A stretch of 32,981 bases of DNA from Desulfobacteraceae bacterium (GTDB lineage Bacteria > Desulfobacterota > Desulfobacteria > Desulfobacterales > Desulfobacteraceae). The stretch covers positions 1 through 32,981 of the forward strand of contig JAAEKY010000791.1 in the NCBI GenBank assembly GCA_024227235.1, read 5' to 3'. This document shows positions 24,912-31,702 of the stretch, piece by piece. How positions within the stretch are numbered: position 1 is the first letter of the stretch; each line of letters begins with the position of its first letter. A model generated the notes under the pieces. It had not been told where the DNA came from. It saw nothing but the letters and a program-made list of their open reading frames with translations, and made no database searches. Made by a program: the position numbers and the translations under genes.

Positions 24912-25427
24912 ATGAAAAAAGAAAACATACTTGTTGTTGCTATTGTCTGTATCGCTGTAATTGCATTTATTATTTATAATAATTCAAAATTAGATATGCA
25001 AATGGATGTTACAGCTAAAAAAGAATCAGCCAAGATAAAAGGTGACTCAGCTATTGACTGGAAGGATTATAAGCAAGGTATAGTGCTTTCTGAGTCTGAA
25101 GGTAAACATATTTTTTTATACTTTCATGCAGACTGGTGTACGTATTGTAAAAAGCTTAAACAAACCACATTTAAAGATAAAAAAGTTTTATCATATTTAA
25201 AGGAAAATTTTATCAGTATTTCAGTAGATACTGACATTAACAAGGAAGTGGCGAATCAATGGAAAGTAAAAGGCTTGCCGACCTTATGGTTCCTTAAACC
25301 AGACAATTCAAAGATTAGTCATTTGCCTGGATATGTTGATGCGAAGCAATTTTTATCTATTTTAAAATATATTCAATCGAAAAGTTATGACAAAAAGACC
25401 TTTCAGGAATATATGGAAACAATTTAA
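24912..25427 (+). CDS. Membrane-anchored thioredoxin-fold protein
   Basis: A 171-residue protein with an N-terminal signal anchor (about 6-23) that places a thioredoxin domain outside the cytoplasm. The active site is CTYC in FLYFHADWCTYCKKLKQTTF, and the cis-proline strand is GLPTLWFL. This is the DsbD-gamma / thioredoxin_7 style of domain, which passes electrons to periplasmic disulfides. I use the ATG at 24912 with AGGG 7 nt before it, rather than a TTG two codons earlier. It leads the operon with the Fe-S and membrane proteins. A reductase for the exported selenoprotein or for sulfane sulfur is an attractive but unproven role. Confidence 0.9.
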   Translation: MKKENILVVAIVCIAVIAFIIYNNSKLDMQMDVTAKKESAKIKGDSAIDWKDYKQGIVLSESEGKHIFLYFHADWCTYCKKLKQTTFKDKKVLSYLKENFISISVDTDINKEVANQWKVKGLPTLWFLKPDNSKISHLPGYVDAKQFLSILKYIQSKSYDKKTFQEYMETI

Positions 25428-25450
25428 GATGTAACAAAAGGAGTAGACAA

Positions 25451-26416
25451 GTGGCAGTAAAAATTTCACGCAGGGCTTTTCTAAAAGGGTCGATCGCCGC
25501 AGCAGGATCTGTGGCTGGTTCAACACGCATTGCCCGTGCAGCAAAATCTGTGACAAAAGATGATAAAGAACCGATAGTAACTTTGCTTGATATCAGTAAG
25601 TGTATAGGATGCGAAGAATGTGTCCATGCATGCCGTGAAGCCAATGAAACAAAATTCCCAAAACCCAAACAACCCTTCCCAAAAATGTATCCCAACAGGG
25701 TTCCTGTTCAGGATTGGTCACAAAAACAAGAGGTTACAGATCGCCTGACTCCTTATAACTGGCTTTATATTCAGAAAGCATCTGCCACAGTTAATGGGGA
25801 AGATATAGAACTGACGATTCCCAGGCGCTGTATGCATTGCCAGAATCCTCCCTGCGTTAAACTGTGTCCCTGGGGAGCTGCAAAACAAGAAGAAAACGGA
25901 CTTTCAAGGATTGATTCAGATATCTGTCTTGGCGGTTCAAAATGTAAAAAAGCTTGCCCCTGGGATATCCCTGAAAGGCAGACCGGTGTCGGGCTTTATC
26001 TTGATCTTTTACCTGCTTTAGCAGGGAATGGTGTGATGTACAAATGCGATCGATGCTACAATAGACTTGAAAAAAATGAAGTCCCAGCCTGCATTGAGGC
26101 CTGCCCGGAAGATGTACAAACCATTGGTCCAAAAACTCAAATTTTAGAAAAAGCCCATGCCCTTGCAAAACAAATGAATGGGTATATTTACGGCGAGCAC
26201 GAAAATGGCGGAACCCACACAGTTTATGTTTCTCCTGTTCCTTTTGATCAATTAAATAAGATAATTGAAAAAGGGAAGGGAAAACCCCACCTGAGTAAAG
26301 TTAAAAACATGATGGCAGATGGAACAAATTTTGCCAAGGCCATGCTTATAGCGCCTATCGCAGGTGTCGTCGCTGCGTTTGGAAAGTTTTATTTGAGCAC
26401 AAAGGAGGATAAATAA
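25451..26416 (+). CDS. Tat-exported 4x[4Fe-4S] ferredoxin-type electron-transfer subunit
   Basis: A 321-residue protein with a twin-arginine signal (SRRAFLKG at 6-13). Four cysteine clusters, CIGCEECVHAC (51-61), CMHCQNPPCVKLC, CLGGSKCKKAC and CDRCYNRL...CIEAC, match the DmsB/HybA/FdnH family with four [4Fe-4S] centres. A hydrophobic C-terminal helix (MLIAPIAGVVAAFG) can anchor it in the membrane. The start is GTG at 25451, with AGGAG 7 nt upstream. Such subunits usually connect a molybdopterin or hydrogenase catalytic subunit to a membrane quinone subunit, but no catalytic subunit is encoded here. It is followed by a small membrane protein with overlapping stop and start. Confidence 0.92.
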   Translation: MAVKISRRAFLKGSIAAAGSVAGSTRIARAAKSVTKDDKEPIVTLLDISKCIGCEECVHACREANETKFPKPKQPFPKMYPNRVPVQDWSQKQEVTDRLTPYNWLYIQKASATVNGEDIELTIPRRCMHCQNPPCVKLCPWGAAKQEENGLSRIDSDICLGGSKCKKACPWDIPERQTGVGLYLDLLPALAGNGVMYKCDRCYNRLEKNEVPACIEACPEDVQTIGPKTQILEKAHALAKQMNGYIYGEHENGGTHTVYVSPVPFDQLNKIIEKGKGKPHLSKVKNMMADGTNFAKAMLIAPIAGVVAAFGKFYLSTKEDK

Positions 26417-26862
26417 TGAAACCTAACACATATTTAAGACGCTATATTTATGGAATAACCTTATTTTTTATTACATTATCCGGGTTTGGTCAGATGCCAA
26501 TTTTCAAACGGTATTATATTGCAGATATACCCGGGTTAGGGTGGTTAGCCCAGTTTTATGTGACGCATATTATCCATTATATTTGTGCCAGCGTATTAAT
26601 TGCGCTTACCCTATACATTCTGTTTGATTTTTTCTTCAATGGCGGTCTATTGGATAAAATTACCCGCATGGGATTTCTCAAAATTATCGCACTTACAGGA
26701 TTGATCATTACAGGTGCCTTAATGGTTGTAAAAAATCTTCCCAATGTCTTTTTTGCGCATAATGCAATCATTGCACTTGATTTGATGCACTTAGGCCTTT
26801 GCATGATGTTATTGGTTTTAGGTCTGTTTTCTTTGATATTAAAAAAGAGGTGGGTGAGTTAA
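26416..26862 (+). CDS. Small four-helix membrane protein, probable cytochrome b-like partner
   Basis: A 148-residue protein with four transmembrane helices (about 10-27, 45-70, 87-105 and 117-142). Histidines His51 and His54 in helix 2, His115 and His125 in or next to helix 4 could ligate haem b. Its ATG overlaps the stop of the Fe-S gene (TAATG) with AAGGAGG upstream, so the pair is almost certainly one complex. It resembles the membrane subunits of Fe-S oxidoreductases in size and layout, but I cannot assign a named family. Quinone-linked electron transfer is inferred. Confidence 0.75.
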   Translation: MKPNTYLRRYIYGITLFFITLSGFGQMPIFKRYYIADIPGLGWLAQFYVTHIIHYICASVLIALTLYILFDFFFNGGLLDKITRMGFLKIIALTGLIITGALMVVKNLPNVFFAHNAIIALDLMHLGLCMMLLVLGLFSLILKKRWVS

Positions 26863-26863
26863 C

Positions 26864-26876
26864 TCGGATATTTCAT
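26864..26876 (+). repeat. Post-stop motif TCGGATATTTCAT
   Basis: It begins 2 nt after the stop of the membrane protein. Related copies follow the DsrE-like gene (minus strand, 24155-24143) and the SAM hydroxide adenosyltransferase gene (28793-28805), each 1-2 nt after the stop and in sense orientation. Confidence 0.5.
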
Positions 26877-26879
26877 AAC

Positions 26880-27377
26880 CTAAAAGTCAGGTCGAAACGA
26901 TTTTTTGTTTGATACCCAAATTGAATACGGATTTTTAACCAGGTTAGAATTAAAGTATTTTGGTTCATGGGAGACCTCTTTGCCTATCCAATCAGGTTTT
27001 TCAAAAGGCTGATCAATTTCACCAAGTTCTATTTCAGCAACAATTAGTCCCTGATTGTCCCCTAAGAATTCATCAATGACCCATTCAAATCCTTTATGAT
27101 CAATTGTGTGCCGAATTTTTTCTATGAACGGTTTTTCGCATAAGAGTTGCAGCATTTCTTTTGCATCTTCGCGTGGGATCGGGTATTCGAACTCTTTTCT
27201 TGCTGTATTAACCGTTTTTCCTTTAATGGTTAAAAACGATTCATCACCAAAAATGCGAATTCTGATAACATTTCCATTTTTGGATATCATATATCCTTGG
27301 CTGATAGAGATCGAGTCAGTTAATAATTCATTCGGAAGATATTTTAAAAGAAATTTTCGTTCTATTTCAGTGGCCAT
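26880..27377 (-). CDS. CYTH domain phosphatase-like protein
   Basis: A 165-residue protein of the CYTH (triphosphate tunnel metalloenzyme) superfamily. The N-terminal EIERKFL is the ExExK signature, and later acidic and basic strand residues (RIRIFGDESFLTIKGK, EFEYPIP, EWVIDEFLGDNQGLIVAEIEL) are in the expected order for the eight-stranded tunnel. Family members hydrolyse tripolyphosphate, ThTP or related substrates with metal ions; the substrate here is unknown. It follows a stand-alone receiver gene by 14 bp on the same strand, probably in one transcript. Confidence 0.9.
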   Translation of the reverse strand: MATEIERKFLLKYLPNELLTDSISISQGYMISKNGNVIRIRIFGDESFLTIKGKTVNTARKEFEYPIPREDAKEMLQLLCEKPFIEKIRHTIDHKGFEWVIDEFLGDNQGLIVAEIELGEIDQPFEKPDWIGKEVSHEPKYFNSNLVKNPYSIWVSNKKSFRPDF

Positions 27378-27391
27378 GGTTTAAAGATTTA

Positions 27392-27781
27392 TCACAGAAG
27401 GCCAAGTTTTTTCAATTTTTCAACAATTCCCTCTTTGTTGAACGGTTTGATAGCATAACCATCACATTTTCCAGCACATGCTTTTACGGTTTCAATATCA
27501 GAATGAGCGGTGACCATCAGAATTTTTGCTTTTTCGTCAGGGTCAAGTCCTCTCTCATCTTCCAAGTCCCTGATCGTTGATAATACTTCGGTTCCGCTAA
27601 TATCCGGCATGGAAACATCAAGGGTGATCAAATTGTAAAGCTTTCGGTCCATAAGAGATCTTTCTATTGCACTTATGGCCGCTGCACCGTTTTGGACACC
27701 TTCAACCTGTCCAAACTCAGCGGCAATTTTCATCATTTTTTTCCTACTGACAAGTTCATCATCCACAACAAGAATTTTCAT
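27392..27781 (-). CDS. Stand-alone receiver domain response regulator
   Basis: A 129-residue receiver with acidic pair Asp7/Asp8, phosphoacceptor Asp55 (ITLDVSMPDISG), a Thr in MVTAHS and the Lys-Pro loop (YAIKPF). There is no output domain and no adjacent kinase. The insertion DLEDERGLDPDEKAK before the fourth strand is longer than in typical CheY. It precedes the CYTH gene, so it may control that enzyme or belong to another pathway. AGGAAA-type sequence precedes the ATG. Confidence 0.92.
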   Translation of the reverse strand: MKILVVDDELVSRKKMMKIAAEFGQVEGVQNGAAAISAIERSLMDRKLYNLITLDVSMPDISGTEVLSTIRDLEDERGLDPDEKAKILMVTAHSDIETVKACAGKCDGYAIKPFNKEGIVEKLKKLGLL

Positions 27782-27920
27782 TTAATAATTTCCTTTCTGA
27801 CTTAATACTGCGTCAAAGAAAAAAATGCTGATACTATTTAATTGTTTTATATAGGCTTCGCTTAAGTTAATCGGATTTTAATTTTTTTTCAAGTTCAATT
27901 TTTAAAAAATAACTTTAATC

Positions 27921-27931
27921 ACCTGACAGGT
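27921..27931. promoter_or_regulatory. Short palindrome ACCTG-A-CAGGT
   Basis: An odd palindrome lies 57 bp before the start of the SAM hydroxide adenosyltransferase gene, flanked by AATAAC and GTTATT. It could be an operator for the divergent promoters in this 206-bp gap. Confidence 0.3.
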
Positions 27932-27987
27932 TATTGTAATAGTACAAGGTCGGGGGTATATCGTGTTAGGAATAGGAGACATTAAAT

Positions 27988-28791
27988 TTGGCTGAGAAAG
28001 AAAAACGGCCCATCATCCTTTTAACGGATTTTGGCCAAAAAGATACATTTACAGGTATTTTAAAAGGGGTGATCGCAACGATTAGTCCTGACTCTAATGT
28101 GATCGATCTTACCCATGAAGTAAATGGGCAGGATATTTCGCAGGCAGCTTTCCTTTTGGCCACTTCTTATTATTATTTCCCAAAAGGAAGTGTGTTCTGT
28201 GTCATTGTTGATCCAGGCGTTGGATCAGAGCGAAAAGCCCTCTGCATTAAGAGCAAAGATTATTATTTTGTAGGCCCTGATAATGGTGTGCTTTGGGAAG
28301 CAGCGAATGAAAATAAGATTGAAAAAATTATTCATTTGACCAATCCTTCTTATTTTTTGGGTTCTATTTCAAACACCTTCCATGGAAGAGATATTTTTGC
28401 ACCCGTTGCTGCACATATTTCAAAAGGACTTAAAGAATATTCAAATTTGGGAAAGCCTTTAAGAAAATGCGTGGAATATCATTTCCCAAAAATAGAAAAA
28501 ACCACATCATCGCTTGGGTTGACCATCCTTCATATAGATCGGTTTGGGAATGTAACCTTAAACCTGAAAGAAGAAGAGTTTTGGGCCTTTGTTAAAAACA
28601 ACCCCTTTTGTCTGACTATTAATAAATTTCAGATAATAAAAGTTTTTGATACTTACTCACAAGCATTAAACTCAGAATTATTCTTAATTGGTTCATCCTC
28701 TTCTTATATAGAAATTTCTTTAAAAAATTCTAATGCGGCTCAAAAACTTAAAGTAGCCCCCGGACAAAAAGCCATATTAAAGATTTTTTAG
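27988..28791 (+). CDS. SAM hydroxide adenosyltransferase (DUF62 family)
   Basis: The enzyme hydrolyses S-adenosylmethionine to adenosine and methionine. The 267-residue protein shows the family motifs LTDFGQKDTF near 12-21, the DPGVGSERK loop near 74-82, GPDNGVL, NTFHGRDIFAPVAA, and the C-terminal IDRFGNVTLN. The start is TTG at 27988, with GGAG 8 nt before it; no better ATG is present. It leads a plus-strand group with MTA phosphorylase and APRT, which act on related adenine nucleosides. A CCGGATATTGCAT motif follows its stop directly. Confidence 0.92.
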   Translation: MAEKEKRPIILLTDFGQKDTFTGILKGVIATISPDSNVIDLTHEVNGQDISQAAFLLATSYYYFPKGSVFCVIVDPGVGSERKALCIKSKDYYFVGPDNGVLWEAANENKIEKIIHLTNPSYFLGSISNTFHGRDIFAPVAAHISKGLKEYSNLGKPLRKCVEYHFPKIEKTTSSLGLTILHIDRFGNVTLNLKEEEFWAFVKNNPFCLTINKFQIIKVFDTYSQALNSELFLIGSSSSYIEISLKNSNAAQKLKVAPGQKAILKIF

Positions 28792-28792
28792 C

Positions 28793-28805
28793 CCGGATAT
28801 TGCAT
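28793..28805 (+). repeat. Post-stop motif CCGGATATTGCAT
   Basis: It starts 2 nt after the SAM hydroxide adenosyltransferase stop and differs at one base from the copy near the DsrE-like gene. Confidence 0.45.
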
Positions 28806-28929
28806 TGAAAATATTGTCTTCCATTCTTGATAAGTTAATTGAATTATGTTAGGCGAAATTATATATAAAAAAATAAGATGAAAAGTTGAAAAAGATAAAC
28901 CAGAATTTAAAATCTCACAGGAGAAAAAC

Positions 28930-29679
28930 ATGTTGAAAATTGGTATCATTGGTGGTTCAGGTCTTGATGATCCTGATATTTTGAAAGATCCACAAGAACT
29001 TGACATCTCCACGGATTTCGGCTCGCCGTCTTCTTCTCTGTTGTCTGGGAAAATTAACGACGTAGAAACCCTTATCCTTGCCCGGCATGGCCGAAAGCAT
29101 CAATACAGCCCGACCCAGGTTAATAACCGTGCCAATATCAAGGCCCTTCAAAAAGCAGGAGCAACCCATATTATTGCAACAACTGCATGCGGCAGCTTGC
29201 GACAGGAAATAGATCGGGGGCATTTGGTTGTTTTAGATCAATTCATAGATTTTACACGATTCAGGAAGAATACATTTGTAGACTCCTTTGAAGATGGTCC
29301 GGTTCATACTGCGATGGCCCATCCTTTTGATGATAATTTAAGAAGAAATCTTTATGAAACAGCGCAACAGCTTGATTTAAATGTTCATGATAACGGGTGC
29401 GTTGTGACCATCGAAGGCCCAAGGTTTTCAACTGTTGCGGAATCCAAAATGTTCAGAATGTGGGGTGCTGACGTGATCAATATGTCAACTGCGCCTGAAG
29501 CTATGCTGGCAAATGAAGCTGGTATCCCATATGCTGCGGTGGCCATGTCAACAGATTATGATTGCTGGAAAGAAGATGAAGAACCAGTGACCTGGGATGA
29601 AATTTTAGCAGTATTTAATCAGAATGCAGATAATGTAAAGAAATTGCTTATCAACGTCATTAAAGAAATTAAAGAATAA
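28930..29679 (+). CDS. mtnP: S-methyl-5'-thioadenosine phosphorylase
   Basis: A 249-residue nucleoside phosphorylase that cleaves methylthioadenosine with phosphate to adenine and methylthioribose-1-phosphate. The phosphate-binding GGSGLDD opens the protein; ARHGRKHQYSPTQVNNRANI, the EGPRFST loop, NMSTAPE and STDYDCW follow. The last motif is typical of MTAP rather than of general purine phosphorylases. AGGAGAAAAAC precedes the ATG. It is followed at 23 bp by apt, which would recycle the released adenine. Confidence 0.93.
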   Translation: MLKIGIIGGSGLDDPDILKDPQELDISTDFGSPSSSLLSGKINDVETLILARHGRKHQYSPTQVNNRANIKALQKAGATHIIATTACGSLRQEIDRGHLVVLDQFIDFTRFRKNTFVDSFEDGPVHTAMAHPFDDNLRRNLYETAQQLDLNVHDNGCVVTIEGPRFSTVAESKMFRMWGADVINMSTAPEAMLANEAGIPYAAVAMSTDYDCWKEDEEPVTWDEILAVFNQNADNVKKLLINVIKEIKE

Positions 29680-29702
29680 TTTTTAAAGATAAAGGAAAAA
29701 AA

Positions 29703-30224
29703 ATGGATTTAAAAGCAACCATCAGAAGTATTCCGGACTGGCCCATAGACGGCGTAGTTTTCAGAGATCTAACCACATTGATGAAGGATCCGGATGCATT
29801 CCGTGAATCATGCGATGTGCTGTACAACAGATACAAAGATATGAATATTGATAAAATTGTCGGTATTGATGCCAGAGGGTTCGTCTTTGGTGCTGTCCTT
29901 GCCTATAAGCTTGGGATTGGTTTTGTCCCTGTCCGGAAAAAAGGCAAACTCCCTTATGATACCATCCAGGAGACCTATACCCTGGAATATGGTACAGATA
30001 CCCTTGAAATACATAAAGATGCAGTAGAAAAAGGCGAAAAAGTTGTTATTGTAGATGATTTGATTGCCACAGGTGGCACAATTGGCGCGACAGTAAAGTT
30101 GGTAAGAAAATTGGGCGCTGATATTATTGAGTGTGCCTTTGTCGTAGATCTTCCAGACCTTAAAGGGAGAGATCAGATTCAAGATTGCAAAGTGTATTCC
30201 ATCACAGAATTTGAAGGTGAATAG
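29703..30224 (+). CDS. apt: Adenine phosphoribosyltransferase
   Basis: A 173-residue enzyme that joins adenine to PRPP to give AMP. The PRPP-binding loop VVIVDDLIATGGTIGA is complete, and the N-terminal RSIPDWPIDGVVFRDLTTLMKDP and the DARGFVFGAVLAYKLGIGFVPVRKKGKLP hood region are characteristic. Length is normal. It is translated shortly after mtnP, consistent with a salvage pathway from SAM and MTA to AMP. Confidence 0.97.
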   Translation: MDLKATIRSIPDWPIDGVVFRDLTTLMKDPDAFRESCDVLYNRYKDMNIDKIVGIDARGFVFGAVLAYKLGIGFVPVRKKGKLPYDTIQETYTLEYGTDTLEIHKDAVEKGEKVVIVDDLIATGGTIGATVKLVRKLGADIIECAFVVDLPDLKGRDQIQDCKVYSITEFEGE

Positions 30225-30239
30225 CCTATTCTTATTACC

Positions 30240-30267
30240 GGGCAGGGTAGATATGGCTTCCCTGTCC
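30240..30267 (+). terminator. Hairpin after apt
   Basis: GGGCAGGG pairs with CCCTGTCC (one G-U) around a 12-nt loop, starting 15 bp after the apt stop. The following sequence is only partly T-rich. Confidence 0.55.
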
Positions 30268-30356
30268 AATAATTCATTTCCTTAAATATTATAGCAGACC
30301 TAAAATAAGCCTATTAAAGAATATAACAGTTGTCATAAAGATTTTCCAATTGGGCC

Positions 30357-30493
30357 GATGGTTGAAGAGGTAATGGTTTTCACTTAATTTTAACGGACGT
30401 CGTGTCCGTTAAAAAAGCGGAAATAAGCAATTTTAAGGCGTCCTGCCAAAATGCTTATTTGACGCCGTTCAAACCATTACCTATTCAACCATC
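30357..30493. repeat. 137-bp nested palindromic element
   Basis: Outer arms 30357-30379 and 30471-30493 are complementary at 22 of 23 positions. Inside are a perfect 11-bp hairpin with 5-nt loop (30388-30414) and a 9-bp inverted repeat AAATAAGCA/TGCTTATTT (30421-30429 and 30452-30460), plus GGCGTC/GACGCC. No ORF is present. It lies between convergent genes, and the rest of the 30225-30544 gap holds only the apt hairpin. Confidence 0.6.
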
Positions 30494-30544
30494 TGTATCG
30501 CAGCCTTAATAAATAGAAATAATTAATGGCAATGGATATAAATA

Positions 30545-31702
30545 TCAATTCATAACCCGATTAAACTGTGCAAACTTCTGAGAAAAAATATTTAAGACCT
30601 TGAAGTGCATATTCAATGTCTTTTTTTCTTTTGGTAAAAGCTTGATGCTGAATTTTAAGGTTTTGTGATTTTCTAATTCATAGTCCATGGAGATATGAAC
30701 TGGATTCCACTGACCGGGGATAGTTTCGATCAGTGACAGGATAACGGGTCTATCTTTGAGGTTTTCCATGGTAATTTTATCTTTAATGATTTCATCGTAA
30801 ACCTGGATATGGCCTTTGGTATTGCGTTGAATATTGGTCCTTTTTGTATCCAGTCTGTGCTGGGTGACAATAATATCTCTGCTATCACCAATGTGAAGAT
30901 TGGCTTTATCTCCTTTAGGGGTAAAATTGGCCATGTCTTCCCCCAAAAAAATGGTACTATTTTTGTTGTCTTGCTGGAAAACCCTTGTCTTTCCTTTGAA
31001 AAGCGGGACATTGATTTCATAGCTTGTGGGGATACCAACCGCTGTATTTGATTTTTCAGGTTCATGGGGCATTTCTGAGGCGTTCCATGTATAGATCTTT
31101 TTAATGGGGATATTTTGTTTTTGGGAAACTAAGATCCTTTTTGTTTCAAGATTATGGATGCGGGTATTAAACGGTTTTGAAGAGTTTGTGTGCGTGGCAA
31201 CATTGTTAAAATTTTCTCCTGAAAAATTTCTTAAGACAAGAAAGGTTTTTAAATCAATACGTGTTTCTTTTGTGTCGGCAATCGCTTTATAGGTCACCAT
31301 TCCATCTATGTTGGATAGAAGATAAGAGAGGATGACTTGTTCTTCAAGATCCGTTTGGGAATGGATATCCCATATGAGAGCGGCTTCATTGGGTGGATAG
31401 CTTACGCTTAAAAGGGTGATTTTATCTGGGTTTGAAAGTGTTGTAAGGGTAATACTGGAAGGATCAATCATGACATTCTGCCATGAAAAATCGATTTTAT
31501 TGATCCCTTTTTTAAGGGTCAATGTCCGTTTTTCCTGAACCAAGGTGGTTGTTTGATCCAAATTATTGAGATTTATACGAATATCAACATGCTGTCTTGA
31601 GGGCAAAGAAACCAGGCTTGTTCTAGCCTGTGCCAAAAGAAAGGCACCCAAAACAATCATAATGATTAAAAGGCCGGGTTTGATCATTTTTATTGTTGCC
31701 AT
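30545..31702 (-). CDS. Secreted DUF4139-type protein, second copy
   Basis: A 385-residue exported protein with an N-terminal signal segment (about 6-26). HVDIRINLNNLDQTTTLVQEKRTLTLKKGINKIDFSWQNVMIDPSSITL matches the start of the neighbouring protein and of DUF4139 proteins, where a YN-LxLVxExR-L-F-KG-N-L-FSW-N-IDPTS pattern is typical. The rest is beta-rich. The ATG at 31702 has GAGGAG 7 nt upstream and overlaps the end of the preceding gene by 13 bp. Function is unknown; a cell-envelope role is inferred from the signal segment and tandem arrangement. Confidence 0.75.
   Translation of the reverse strand: MATIKMIKPGLLIIMIVLGAFLLAQARTSLVSLPSRQHVDIRINLNNLDQTTTLVQEKRTLTLKKGINKIDFSWQNVMIDPSSITLTTLSNPDKITLLSVSYPPNEAALIWDIHSQTDLEEQVILSYLLSNIDGMVTYKAIADTKETRIDLKTFLVLRNFSGENFNNVATHTNSSKPFNTRIHNLETKRILVSQKQNIPIKKIYTWNASEMPHEPEKSNTAVGIPTSYEINVPLFKGKTRVFQQDNKNSTIFLGEDMANFTPKGDKANLHIGDSRDIIVTQHRLDTKRTNIQRNTKGHIQVYDEIIKDKITMENLKDRPVILSLIETIPGQWNPVHISMDYELENHKTLKFSIKLLPKEKKTLNMHFKVLNIFSQKFAQFNRVMN

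Noticed and set aside
30357..30493. Integron attC site
   Set aside because: The nested palindrome lacks convincing R'/R'' core sites at the ends of its arms, and no integrase or cassette array is seen.
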